A DNA stretch of 64,000 bases, taken from positions 48,386,772-48,450,771 of the forward strand of contig CM017558.1 of the NCBI GenBank assembly GCA_007844125.1, written 5' to 3'. Source of the DNA: Sinonovacula constricta (lineage: Eukaryota > Mollusca > Bivalvia > Cardiida > Solecurtidae). Position numbers and translations under genes: made by a program. Each line of letters starts with the position of its first letter. Position 1 is the stretch's first letter. This document shows, in pieces, positions 44,967-58,022 of the stretch. Below the pieces are notes generated by a model. The model searched no databases. It saw nothing but the letters and a program-made list of their open reading frames with translations, and was not told the origin of the DNA.

Positions 44967-47900
44967 CAATAAACAACAATAACAACAACTATCTCACCAT
45001 CATCGACAACAACATCATCGTCATAATTACAAACACCGCTACCATCAGTTAACTCTGACATTTATATTTACCAGTGACATCAACTTTTAGCAATTGTATT
45101 TTAATTTAATTATTGATGTATTTAATTACTATTTTAAGGTAAAATCTAAAATATTGCAAATGACATTAAATTGTTAATAATTAATTATTTGTACCCGTTG
45201 TTTCATAGTCAATGTCCGCAAAATCAGCTCCCAGCATATTCGCTCCCATGGTAGAAAAACGTTAAGATTACAACGAGCGCTCATAATTTATACATACATT
45301 GGATAAATATTTCTGACAAATGCTTATTTCTACAGACGCCGTGGAGTGTCCTAACGGATGGACCACTTTCCAGGGGTCCTGTTACATGCAAGGAGAGCAG
45401 GCCATGAACTTCTCGGATGGACAGGTACCGTGCCAGTTATTTCTGTAAATTATTGACAAAGCCCGAATTGACCATGGTTTCTTTGTAAAAGAATAGCGCT
45501 GCATAGTTCCAAATATATGTATTAGAGGGAGAAAATTTTGAACTAATTTTTTTAGCGTAAGTAGATTTGTGCAATTTATGCACACAAATTGATAATGTTG
45601 TGTTTCATGTAAAAATGTATCTGATGGACAGACATCTGTTTTGCTTAAGTTAGTTATTTCTCTATGTGTAAATATCAATTTAGTAAAATTCCTCTTACGT
45701 ATCAACAGATCGAGGATTCATGCTTTCTGACCATTGCATGTGTACATGTTATTATTAAAGATCTTAAAATGCGAATATGGAGAAGCGGAAGGCTAAATGT
45801 GCATTTCTGACAGTGGATTACTCATTATTCTTCTTTACACACTTCATACACACACTTACGTCTTACCTGTATCAAGGGTATACAACCAGATTTAAAATGT
45901 TGCACAATGCCATTTAGCACACCAGTCGTATGATCCTGCTACAGGTCAAACAACTCTAAAAACATGAACGACGTGATTAATTGGCTAATTTCAATGGTCT
46001 TATAATAAAGTTATCAAAACAAACATATACGCAATGAGAGACATTATAATAACTTGATGCAAGTAGGTCCTTTCATTTGTTTAACTTGGTTTTTATGCTT
46101 GTGTTCTTTGGAGTGTATGTTGACTTTTCTGCCTTTCTTATGATACCCAGGTTAACCATCATCAATAAACATGTCCATTTTCTTTTTTAAATAACATATC
46201 TCTTTTAAAGTATTAAAATTAATTTAAAGCTTATATTTATGCAATAGTAAGAAATTCACTGTTTGTTAATGTAATATCTACAAAAGAACAGGCGATAAAG
46301 TCCAAGAATTTCAACTGCAAGGACCTACCTACTGTTAGGAATACCTCGGATATTAACTAACAAGGGAGACAATTTCCACTTCACCAATGTACCCTATTAG
46401 AGCAATTCTCCTATTTTATGTGTTATATGCGTTTTGAGAAATTTAATATAATATAATATAATATAATATATTATAGATATTATAACTTTTATTGCTCTTT
46501 TTGGAAGTAGTTAAGTAAAAAAGCAACGGGAATGTATCAACATATATTGAAATAGATATTACCAATACCAGTTTGAAATTAAATATTCAGTTACATTTAA
46601 TAAGATACCTTAAGATGCATTCAATTAATGGTATAGATATATAGTACATGTATTATGCACATTTGTTATCTCAATTGGTTATCTTATTTGTAAATATAAT
46701 ACAAAAATTGAATACAAATTAACCAATTCAAAAATGCACGTGCATAATGCACTATAAGCATTGGTTAGATTCTCCCGAAGGTCAGAAGATTTAAATGTGT
46801 ACATTTACAGTTTATTATTTACAGTTACATTAACTCTGTAAATATGATCCTTTGCGGCTTTTCCCAATAATATGGTCTATATATTGTTGTCTGTGAATCA
46901 TACAAAGGTCATTCAAGAAGAACACAATACTCATTTTCAAGTACATTTCAAATGTCTTTTGTTTAATGGATTGGAAGATGGTTTGTGCCAAGGGCCTGTT
47001 TTGTGGCTCGATATGACAGAATTACCCGACGTTGCTTAAGGAAATACAATAAGGGTCAAAAGTTTAGATGTGGTATGGGTGTATTACCAGAAAGGTTGCG
47101 ATTGTTACATCATTGCTTCTCCTTTCTCGTTTCAGAATTTCTGCCGCGGCAAGAACTCCGACTCCCAACTAGCCCACATTGATACCGCCCAAGAGCAACT
47201 GTTCATTCGCAGTTTCTTGTCAAACTTCCAAGGTAAAGAAGCACCACATTTCAATTATTCAGTTTTCACCTAATTCATATAAAACACGTATGACCTTATG
47301 ACATATTTTGACTATATTTATAGGCAAAGGATGGTCTTGGTATAACTGTAGATGTACATACAGCAGATCATCTGGACTTTCTGAAAAGATCCGGTCTCGA
47401 AACCAGTCTGCAATTCTTACTTCACTGGCTCTTTTCCACACTTTGCATATAATTGCGACATTTGAGCAGGTTACAGTACATCGTATATGTTAACAACAAT
47501 GTGTTTCAACAACATTAGACATTGTAGTAAGGTCTGCATGGTCGTTAGAGTGAGTAGAATAAACCTGTATCCATTCAGCTAACGCCTTCTGGATCGGTCT
47601 GAGTGATCGCCAGACGGAGGGTGTGTATCTGTGGTCGGACGATCACCCAGCAGGATACTTTAGCTGGGGACATGGCCAGCCGGACAACGCCCACGGAGCC
47701 GACTGCGTGATATCCAGCCAACACTTTCATTACAACTGGGCCGACGCTCCCTGCAATAGCTTCCACCATCCATTGTGTGAACTAAAGTACGTTACAAGAC
47801 GTTGACTCTCATATTTTATATCTTGCTTTAAACAATAGATATCCATTTACTATTTTATAGTGCATTACAAGTGTAGTGAGCTACTTCTCTTTATGTTTCT

Positions 47901-50900
47901 AGTACGAAACTACCATGCTGATGTATATCTTTACAGCTAATGAGTAGTTATGAATGCATGGCAGTACATTGTACTTCTTAAGCATATATTGGAAATACAA
48001 GAAAATATTGGCCACGCATGTAAAACATAGGCACGCGAGTTTTAAAATCATGTTTAAATTGTATAAGTTTCGTCATCAATTTATTTTAAATTAGTCGGGA
48101 AATTCCGCTCAAATGTCACGACTTTGTAAAAATTACGAGATACATCTAAAGAACGTAAAGAGGCGTAAATCGACGTAAAGATAAAGCTAAGAGGCGCAAA
48201 GCGGCTTCAAACAAATGACATAATTGGATTTGTCCTGCCAACAAAGAAAATCAGTCAAACTGGATTTCCGATGCGCGTACCCAATCCTTGGTTATGAAAT
48301 TATATAAAGTATTTTGAAAAGCGACGTTAAGATGCGTGGAATAAAAGTTGTCCAAGGTGAATATAAGGAAGTTCACATCAATCTTAAATTAAGGTGCTTT
48401 TTTCCCTGTATAAGAACTTTGACATCTTTTACGTCTATGAAAAATGGCACAAAAATGCGTATAGTGGTTGACAAGAGAGACAAACGCTAACGCTCATGAA
48501 TACATGGAGGAAAAGTAGACTACGTGTTTTATAATTGAAATGGAAGTGACTTTAAATTGAATTCAGGTAGTTAGAAATAAAACATAATTGATAATTTAAT
48601 AATAATTAGCATGTTGTGTTTACTTTAATTTTTTTTAAAGTACCAGAAGTAAAATACAACAACATTTTTTTTACAGGTGAATGACAAAATGAAAATTATG
48701 CACGGTGGCATATAAACGTATTGACCTATATAGTCGTCGTAAAAACGAAGGCAAAGACGCTTGATTTTAATGAACAAATGTTTTCGAACAGTGTAATTAA
48801 CCTATATGATTTGTTTCTGTGGGCTAAAGTGAAAAAATGAATAATACTGTATTCAAGACTAAGACAGCATTAATATTTCTATTCAAATAAAAGAATTCCG
48901 CGCTGCTTTTAGTAAGCAACAGCGCCGCGCCCCCACCACCACCACTTCCCAATTTCCAGATTTAGGTCATATAGGCTGGACATATAAGAACAAAGAACAA
49001 CTTTACATATAACAATTATTCTGCCTAATCGCTATAGTTTAATATTAAAAAGAACGTCATTTACCGAAATAGGACCCGTACGTTGGGAATATTTAAATCG
49101 CGGAACTTCCGGAATTCGGAACGCCTTGTCCACTTCCCCCCGACCATTATCTAGCTAGAACGAAAATGTCCGAGGACATCCGCTCGCATGTTCAAATTTT
49201 TTCAGCATTCCATATATAGGCGGCGCGCTCCAGCGCGTCGCCAATAACAACTATACTACAAAAACAATAAAATACTCTTGATTACCTAAAATGATTATAA
49301 AGTTGATCAGAATAGCAGACATAGGCACGATTTCAATCAAGATAAAAATCCAGGACCTAGCTGAAATAACGTATTAAACTATAAAAGCCTGATTTGTACA
49401 CTAAATGTGAGTGCAAGTCATTGAAAAGCAATGCGTTTACTGGTAGTATAGAGTCATTCTAATATACGTACTATTATAAGTAGAATCAGCAGAGAGTCTT
49501 ACACTCGGAAACCACGTATTGTTTCTATTAACACAGCACAAAGAACTTAAGTCTGCGTTTTGTGATGGCTTTACACCTGATGGTCGGAGTAGGTAAAGTG
49601 AAAAAGATGGTTAAAATACAATAAGAAAAGATGATTGCAACATTTATTAAGCACATGACAAATGTATTCATAAAGGAGTCAACCGTCTTTTCTAGGTAAG
49701 CTCACCATAAGATCTGACAAACTCAAGCCCTTGAACTGTTTAGGTCTTCTGTTACTAACATGGGTCACGTGATAAGTCAGCTTGCTATTTTAACGGATCC
49801 AGAAACAAAACACTGCTATGTTGGCCTGACCCAACAAATATCAAAGGGTCGAGAGAATTCCTTGGTTTTGCTGGTTTTACTGGAGGTATATTAAACACTA
49901 TTCACAAATAACTGCCCCTTTGAATGACATCCTCTATAAAAGTAGAGTGATTAGAGTCTAGGTCAGGAAGGTTCATCTTGAGGGTAACCACAAACTCGGG
50001 GACAACTGGGAACCAGGGCTATACACTAATGTGGGTATTTTAAACCCTGATTTACCAGTGTTTACAGTGAAGAGACGGAAAGGGACATGTAAGGGTTATG
50101 CACAGAAATGTATAACATCCTACTGGTTTCCTGCCCTCTTACACACAGTGGAAGCTCTGTCTTCCCTAAATCTAAGCAAACTAAGCACAAACAAATCAAC
50201 CTAACAGCTCTGATAGTGATGATTCTTTACATTCTGAGAACTATCTAACAGATCTGATAGTGATGATTCTTCACATTTTGAGAACTATTTAACAGCTCTG
50301 ATAGTGATGATTCTTCACATTCTGAGAATTATCTAACAGATCTGATAGTGATGATTCTTCACATTTTGAGAACAATCTAACAGCTCTGATAGTGATGATT
50401 CTTCACATTCTGAGAATTATCTAACAGATCTGATAGTGATGATTCTTCACATTTTGAGAACAATCTAACAGCTCTGATAGTGATGATTCTTTACATTCTG
50501 AGAACTACCTAACAGCTCTGAGGGTGATGATTCTTCACATTCTGAGAATTATCTAACAGATCTGATAGTGATGATTCTTCACATTCTGAGAATTATCTAA
50601 CAGCTCTGATAGTGATGATTCTCCACATTCTGAGAACTATCTAACAGCTCTGATAGTGATGATTCTTCCCATTGAGAACTATCTAACAGCTCTGATAGTG
50701 ATGATTCTTCACATTCTGAGAACTATCTAACAGCTCTGATAGTGATGATTCTTCCCATTGAGAACTATCTAACAGCTCTGATAGTGATGATTCTTCACAT
50801 TCTGAGAACTATCTAACAGCTCTGATAGTGATGATTCTTCCCATTGAGAACTATCTAACAGCTCTGATAGTGATGATTCTTCACACTGAGAACTATCTAA

Positions 50901-53900
50901 CAGCTCTGATAGTGATGATTCTTCCCATTGAGAACTATCTAACAGCTCTGATAGTGATGATTCTTCACATTTTGAGAACTATCTAACAGCTCTGATAGTG
51001 ATGATTCTTCACATTCTGAGAACTATCTAACAGCTCTGATAGTGATGATTCTTCACATTAAGAACTATCTAACAGCTCAGATAGTGATGATTCTTCACAT
51101 TCTGAGAACTATCTAACAGCTCTGATAGTGATGATTCTTCACATTTTGAGAACTATCTAACAGCTCTGATAGTGATGATTCTTCACATTCTGAGATCTAT
51201 TTAACAGCTCTGATAGTGATGATTCTTCACATTTTGAGAACTATCTAACATCTCAGATAGTGTTGATTCTTCACATTCTGAGATCTATTTAACAGCTCTG
51301 ATAGTGATGATTCTTCACATTCTGAGAACTATCTAACAGCTCTGATAGTGATGATTCTTCACATTTTGAGAACTATCTAACAGCTCTGATAGTGATGATT
51401 CTTCACATTCTGAGAACAATCTAACAGCTCTGATAGGGATGATTCTTCACATTCTGAGAACTATCTAACAGCTCTGATAGTGATGATTCTTCACATTTTG
51501 AGAACTATTTAACAGATCTGATAGTGATGATTCTTCACATTCTGAGAACAATCTAACAGCTCTGATAGTGATGATTCTTCACATTTTGAGAACTATTTAA
51601 CAGCTCTGATAGTGATGATTCTTCACATTCTGAGAACTATCTAACAGCTCTGATAGTGATGATTCTTCACATTGAGAACTATCTAACAGCTCTGATAGTG
51701 ATGATTCTTCACATTTTGAGAACTATTTAACAGCTCTGATAGTGATGATTCTTCACATTTTGAGAACTATTTAACAGCTCTGATAGTGATGATTCTTCAC
51801 ATTTTGAGAACTATTTAACAGCTCTGATAGTGATGATTCTTCACATTCTGAGAACTATTTAACAGCTCTGATAGTGATGATTCTTCACATTCTGAGAACA
51901 ATCTAACAGCTCTGATAGTGATGATTCTTCACATTTTGAGAACTATTTAACAGCTCTGATAGTGATGATTCTTCACATTCTGAGAACTATTTAACAGATC
52001 TGATAGTGATGATTCTTCACATTTTGAGAACTATTTAACAGCTCTGATAGTGATGATTCTTCACATTCTGAGAACTATTTAACAGCTCTGATAGTGATGA
52101 TTCTTCACATTCTGAGAACAATCTAACAGCTCTGATAGTGATGATTCTTCACATTTTGAGAACTATTTAACAGCTCTGATAGTGATGATTCTTCACATTC
52201 TGAGAACTATCTAACAGCTCTGATAGTGATGATTCTTCACATTCTGAGAACTAACAGCTCTGATAGTGATGATTCTAAACATTCTGAGAACTATTTAACA
52301 GCTCTGATAGTGATGATTCTTCACATTCTGAGAACAATCTAACAGCTCTGATAGTGATGATTCTTCACATTCTGAGAACAATCTAACAGCTCTGATAGGG
52401 ATGATTCTTCACATTCTGAGAACTATCTAACAGCTCTGATAGTGATGATTCTTCACATTTTGAGAACTATCTAACAGCTCTGATAGTGATGATTCTTCAC
52501 ATTCTGAGAACTATCTAACAGCTCTGATAGTGATGATTCTTCACATTCTGAGAACTATCTAACAGCTCTGATAGTGATGATTCTTCACATTAAGAACTAT
52601 CTAACAGCTCTGATAGTGATGATTCTTTACATTTTGAGAACTACCTAACAGCTCTAATAGTGATGATTCTTCACATTTTGAGAACTATCTAACAGCACTG
52701 ATAGTGATGATTCTTCACATTCTGTGAATTATCTAACAGCTCTGATAGTGATGATTCTTCACATTCTGAGAATTATCTAACAGCTCTGATAGTGATGATT
52801 CTTCACATTCTGAGAACTATCTAACAGCTCTGATAGTGATGATTCTTCACATTTTGAGAACTATCTAACAGCTCTGATAGTGATGATTATTCACATTCTG
52901 AGAACTATCTAACAGCTCTGATAGTGATGATTCTTCACATTCTGAGAACTATCTAACAGCTCTGATAGTGATGATTCTTCACATTCTGAGAAATATCTAA
53001 CAGCTCTGATAGTGATGATTCTTCACATTCTGAGAACTATCTAACAGCTCTGATAGTGATGATTCTTCACATTCTGAGAACTATCTAACAGCTCTGATAG
53101 CGATGATTCTTCACATTCTGAGAACTATCTAACAGCTCTGATAGTGATGATTCTTCACATTTTGAGAACTATCCAACAGCTCTGATAGTGATGATTCTCC
53201 ACATTCTGAGAACTATCTAACAGCTCTGATAGTGATGATTCTTCACATTTTGAGAACTATCTAACAGCTCTGATAGTGATGATTCTCCACATTCTGAGAA
53301 CTATCTAACAGCTCTGATAGTGATGATTCTTCTCATTTTGAGAACTATCTAACAGCTCTGATAGTGATGATTCTTCCCATTTTGATAAATATCTAACAGC
53401 TCTGATAGTGATGATTCTCCACATTCTGAGAACTATCTAACAGCTCTGATATTGATGATTCTTCACATTTTGATAAATATCTAACAGCTCTGATAGTGAT
53501 GATTCCTCACATTTTGAGAACTGTCTAACAGCTCTGATAGTGATGATTCTTCACATTTTGAGAACTGTCTAACAGCTCTGATATTGATGATCCTTCACAT
53601 TTTAAGAAATATCTAACAGCTCTGATAGTGATGATTCTTCATATTTTAAGAAATATCTAACAGCTCTGATAGTAACGATTATTCCCATTGAGAACTATCC
53701 AACAGCTCTGATAGTGATGATTCTTCACATTTTAAGAAATATCTAACAGCTCTGATAGTAACGATTATTCTCATTGAGAACTATCTAACAGCTCTGATAG
53801 TGATGATTCTTCACATTTTAAGAAATATCTAACAGCTCTGATTGTGATGATTCTTCACATTCTGAGAACTGTCTAACAGCTCTGATAGTGATGATTCTTC

Positions 53901-56137
53901 ACATTCTGAGAACTGTCTAACAGCTCTGATAGTGATGATTCTCCACATTCTGAGAACTATCTAACAGCTCTGATAGTGATGATTCTTCACATTTTGAGAA
54001 CTATCTAACAGCTCTGATAGTGATGATTCTCCACATTCTGAGAACTATCTAACAGCTCTGATAGTGATGATTCTTCACATTAAGAACTATCTAACAGCTC
54101 TGATAGTAATGATTCTTCACATTTTGAGAACTATCTAACAGCTCTGATAGTGATGATTCTTCACATTTTGATAAATGTCTAACAGCTCTGATAGTGATGA
54201 TTCTTCACATTTTGATAAATGTCTAACAGCTCTCATAGTGATGATTCTTCACATTAAGAACTATCTAACAGCTCTGATAGTGATGATTCTTCACATTTTG
54301 AGAACTATCTAACAGCTCTGATAGTAATGATTCTTCACATTTTGAGAACTATCTAACAGCTCTGATAGTGATGATTCTTCACATTTTGAGAACTATCTAA
54401 CAGCCCTGATAGTGATGATTCTTCACATTAAGAACTATCTAACAGCTCTGATAGTGATGATTCTTCAGATTTTGATAAATGTCTAACAGCTCTCATAGTG
54501 ATGATTCTTCACATTTTGAGAACTGTCTAACAGCCCTGATAGTGATGATTCTTTACATTCTGAGAACTATCTAACAGCTCTGATAGTGATGATTCTTCAC
54601 ATTTTGAGAACTATCTAACAGCTCTGATAGTGATGATTCTTCACATTCTGAGAACTAACAGCTCTGATAGTGATGATTCTTCACACTGAGAACTATCTAA
54701 CAGCTCTCATAGTGATGATTCTTCACATTTTGAGAACTGTCTAACAGCCCTGATAGTGATGATTCTTCACATTAAGAACTATCTAACAGCTCTGATAGTG
54801 ATGAATCTTCAGATTTTGATAAATGTCTAACAGCTCTCATAGTGATGATTCTTCACATTTTGAGAACTGTCTAACAGCCCTGATAGTGATGATTCTTTAC
54901 ATTCTGAGAACTATCTAACAGCTCTGATAGTGATGATTCTTCACATTTTGAGAACTATCTAACAGCTCTGATAGTGATGATTCTTCACATTCTGAGAACT
55001 AACAGCTCTGATAGTGATGATTCTTCACACTGAGAACTATCTAACAGCTCTGATAGTGATGATTCTTCACACTTTGAGAACTATTTAACAGCTCTGATAG
55101 TGATGATTCTTCACACTGAGAACTATCTAACAGCTCTGATAGTGATGATTCTTCACATTTTGAGAACTATCTAACAGCTCTGAAAGTGATGATTCTTCAC
55201 ATTTTGAGAACTATCTAACAGCTCAGATAGTGATGATTCTTCACATTCTGAGAACTATCTAACAGCTCTGAAAGTGATGATTCTTCACATTCTGAGAACT
55301 GTCTAACAGCTCTGATAGTGATGATTCTAAACATTTTGAGAACTATCTAACAGATCTGAAAGTGATGATTCTTCACATTTTGAGAACTATCTAACAGCTC
55401 TGATAGTGATGATTCTTCACATTCTGAGAACTATCTAACAGCTCTGATAGTGATGATTCTAAACATTTTGAGAACTATCTAACAGATCTGAAAGTGATGA
55501 TTCTTCACATTCTGAGAACTATCTAACAGCTCTGATAGTGATGATTTTTCACATTATGAGAACTATCTAACAGCTTTGAGAGTGATGATTCTTCACATTG
55601 AAAACTATTTCCTCAGAGAAGACCTGATTATAATACTGGCATGTTCTACAACATAACACAAAGTCCCTAGGAATGTCCAACACTTTAAGTACACAACTTG
55701 CAAAGCATTGTTGACTTCTTCACCTGTGCAAATTGTACAGTAAATGTTTCGCACCAAGAACCATCAATAACATTGTGCTGTGTGCACTGCGATGAATTAA
55801 AACAAACAATATACGGACTAAATGATTTTCATTAAACAGTGTGTTACAAAACAAAGCTAGAAACACACATATTTAAATAAGTACTATTTGTTAAGATGGC
55901 TTTATATATAAGTTATTAAGAAGTACAGTCATCAACCATTGGACCCACAGTTATTCTGAATCCTTTACAGTGTCTCTTGTGTCACTCGTACGATATTACG
56001 ACCATGTCCCTTTTCTAAAAGCTGATTACAGACTGAGCATGTTTATGTGCTTGTTTTTAAGAGACAATGGTTCAATTGTTATGATAATATATATGTTTTT
56101 TTTCAGCATTGGCGCAGGAGAACTTATAGAGGGCTAA
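42782..56137 (+). CDS. CTL-4: secreted single-domain C-type lectin (5 coding exons)
   Basis: Exons are 42782-42836, 45336-45424, 47136-47232, 47579-47786 and 56107-56137, GT-AG throughout, giving 159 residues. The signal peptide ends IYAAYA before VECPNGW. The lectin domain (23-147) has six cysteines, FWIGLSDR, QPD at 114-116 and WAD at 134-136, with Ala-121 in place of Glu. N43-F-S is a sequon. The short tail ends GELIEG. Exon 2 differs from CTL-3 at only 3 of 89 bases, against about 20 of 97 in exon 3 and 38 of 208 in exon 4. Intron 4 is 8.3 kb and holds a gypsy remnant and a 5.4 kb satellite that must be transcribed and spliced out to reach the last exon. If intron 4 is retained, the protein ends six codons after CELK at 47805. 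Ligand unknown. Confidence 0.9.
44316..44465 (+). repeat. ~38-bp tandem repeat in intron 1 of CTL-4
   Basis: About four copies of caataaggttgtgtttgaca plus caaaacccctaccttag are present. Confidence 0.85.
44863..44967 (+). repeat. (ATC)n microsatellite
   Basis: An imperfect trinucleotide tract, longest part at about 44896-44965. It yields runs of Asp, His, Ser or Met in various frames and is not coding. Confidence 0.92.
45425..47135. other. Intron 2 of CTL-4, AT-rich
   Basis: Apart from a short (ATAAT)n run at about 46446-46470 nothing is seen. Confidence 0.5.
47787..49689. other. Intron 4 of CTL-4, left part
   Basis: There is no exon in this stretch. Near 49140-49260 lies a block with a GC-rich imperfect hairpin (ggcgcgctccagcgcgtc) that looks like a dispersed repeat end; family unknown. 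Confidence 0.4.
49690..50200 (+). mobile_element. Ty3/gypsy pol remnant: RT end joined to integrase C terminus
   Basis: Broken frames read GHVIS then WPDPTNIKGSREFLGFAG (about 49822-49878), the end of a gypsy reverse transcriptase. About 80 bp later they read HKLGDNWEPGLYT and PDLPVFTVKR (about 49985-50080), the C-terminal part of a gypsy integrase. RNase H and the integrase core are missing, so the copy has a large internal deletion. The satellite starts within about 100 bp of the end of this pol reading. Confidence 0.78.
50202..55608 (+). repeat. 5.4 kb array of a 44-bp satellite, intron 4 of CTL-4
   Basis: There are about 123 copies of a 44-bp unit (agctctgatagtgatgattc, then ttcacattctgagaactatctaac). 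Common variants are cacattttgag (44 bp) and cacattgag, cacattaag or cacactgag (42 bp or less). Copies in the middle are the most uniform; the 53400-54500 part is more mixed. In one frame a single unit reads SSDSDDSSHSENYLT, but the unit is not a multiple of three and stops occur in every frame, so the array is not coding. Confidence 0.97.
55609..56103. other. Intron 4 of CTL-4, right part
   Basis: AT-rich DNA without recognised features up to the pyrimidine-rich acceptor of the last exon (ttttttttcag). Confidence 0.5.
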
Positions 56138-56174
56138 GTCGCGCTGATTGGACCTTCGCCACTGGTCATGAACT

Positions 56175-56180
56175 AATAAA
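56175..56180 (+). promoter_or_regulatory. Polyadenylation signal of CTL-4
   Basis: AATAAA lies 38 nt after the stop codon, the same arrangement as in CTL-3. A (TTG)n run follows at about 56203-56226. Confidence 0.65.
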
Positions 56181-56226
56181 ACAGTAAAACCGTTAACGGA
56201 TTTTGTTGTTGTTGTTGTTGTTGTTT

Positions 56227-57639
56227 TCATTTTAAGACTATAAAGACAGGATCGAGGCTTGGGGTCTGACTGTTCCAATGACGCAGTCGTAGACAATACA
56301 TGCAACTTCAAGTTAGTTTCTGAGTCACCTTAGGAGAGCATTTCTCTTTAATGCCACTTGCCAAAAGGCCCGGATTACATAGTGCAGATAATAAAGTACA
56401 GACATGTAAATTGAAATGATATCTGTATTTGTGATGTGCGAGCTCAGTATGTCATAAAATACTACGTACAGGATGGGCACACAACTAGAACAGGGTTTTA
56501 ACCGCAGGCATAAGCCCCCCTGGCTTACTACGCTAACTTCCTGTTGCCAAAATTGTTTACAGACGACCTTACCAAACTCCCGAGGCTCTCTTTGACTTCA
56601 AGGTATTAAAGTGGGATTTTACCTATAACATTGTCTCTACTTGCTGGTTTGTATTTCCTTACTAAATGTACGACTAACATACTGACTGTTAAAACAAGGC
56701 GACATATGAAAGGTTTTACATACAACTTGGAGGTTTGTATCATGGTCCAGTCTCGGCAAACAAAGGCTAACAAAGGCAACATAAAATTTTGTCATCGTTA
56801 TTTATATGAATTGTTATCATCACCAGTTTTATAAACAGTCAATATAAATGACTGTCAAATATCAATTAAACCTATGTAATTTGGAAAACGAGAGAAACCA
56901 ACATTATATAAACTTAAATATATTCTGAAGTGTGTGTTGGTTTATGCTACAACCTATGACCAGAATGTGTTTCTTCTACGGAGCACTAGCGATGTCATAG
57001 ACCCTTAAATTGTGGCAAAGACGAGGAAATAAGTTATAAATGTCATATATGTAAAAGTTATTACTATCATTGTTTTATTTTACCATATTTTTTGTAATGT
57101 TACGTACATTTTTTTTAAGTTTTACATTTAATTGGCATCTAATTATCTATTTCCTTTTCCTTTTCAAGGTTTAATGTATGTTGCAAAATTCTTTGGAGCT
57201 TGCCATTGGTTTCGTTTGCATTATCACAGAGATTTTAACTGTGCAGTGTGGCGTAAAAAGCTTCCCGTGCATGAACTCTATGTTGTTATATAATTCGATC
57301 AATTCTTATCAGGGTTGCTACGTGTCTTGTCCTTTGACGTACATTGGAATCATTTCGAAGATTCTACAATAACTTAGGGTTTTCTTCTTGTGACTTTTCA
57401 TCCTTTTGATTAAAATATTTAGTTTCGTTGAAAATCAAGGATTTGAGCAGCTGTTCTCAAACAAAATTACTTCTCTCCTCAACAGAAACCAGGAATTAAA
57501 TTAAAATAATATTATGTCATTTACCTTCCATGTCTATTACACTACTTACCTCTTAGCTTATACGGCATCACATGGAGTGTTTTGTTTCAAACATATTTGT
57601 ATGTTTTCTTTTCAATGCTTGTATTGAAAAATTATCTCA
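56227..57639. other. Intergenic DNA between CTL-4 and dac
   Basis: No gene or RNA feature is supported. Small open frames of 60-80 codons have no recognisable content. Confidence 0.5.
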
Positions 57640-57865
57640 GGAAGTGCGAGGTTAGAGCTCAGTTAATCAGTTAAAGTACCCGTTTTGTCGAATGACCATT
57701 CCAAGGTTTGCTCTATTTTACGTAATGTCTCCTCTTAGTATTGTGTAACTTTTACATCTGTCTGGCATGTGAATACCTTCGTCTTGTCCGCTTTTCAAAT
57801 CCTAACAAATGTTGCAAGGCTCATATAGGACCTTGTCATATTTTCTGATTATGGGTACGATCGAA
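57640..57865 (+). repeat. Dispersed element family, intergenic copy
   Basis: The segment runs aggaagtgcgaggttagagc, then accattccaaggtttgctc and aaggctcatataggaccttg. It has the same order of blocks as 24775-25035. Confidence 0.65.
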
Positions 57866-57882
57866 GTATGGTAAAACAAGCA

Positions 57883-58022
57883 AGGGACAGAGTACTGTTG
57901 TCTGGGCAACATTATTGTGGGACAGAGTACTGTTGTCTGGGCAACATTATTGTGGGACAGAGTACTGTTGTCTGGGCAACATTATTGTGGGACAGAGTAC
58001 TGTTGTCTGGGCAACATTATTG
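57883..58022 (+). repeat. 35-bp tandem repeat, four identical copies
   Basis: The unit contains gggacagagtactgttgtct and gggcaacattattgt. The copies appear identical, so the expansion is recent. Confidence 0.93.

Noticed and set aside
44846..45061. Asp/Met-rich 71-codon frame
   Set aside because: It is a translation of the (ATC)n microsatellite.
50202..55608. CRISPR array or coding repeat protein
   Set aside because: Units are contiguous without unique spacers, the genome is eukaryotic, and every frame contains stops.
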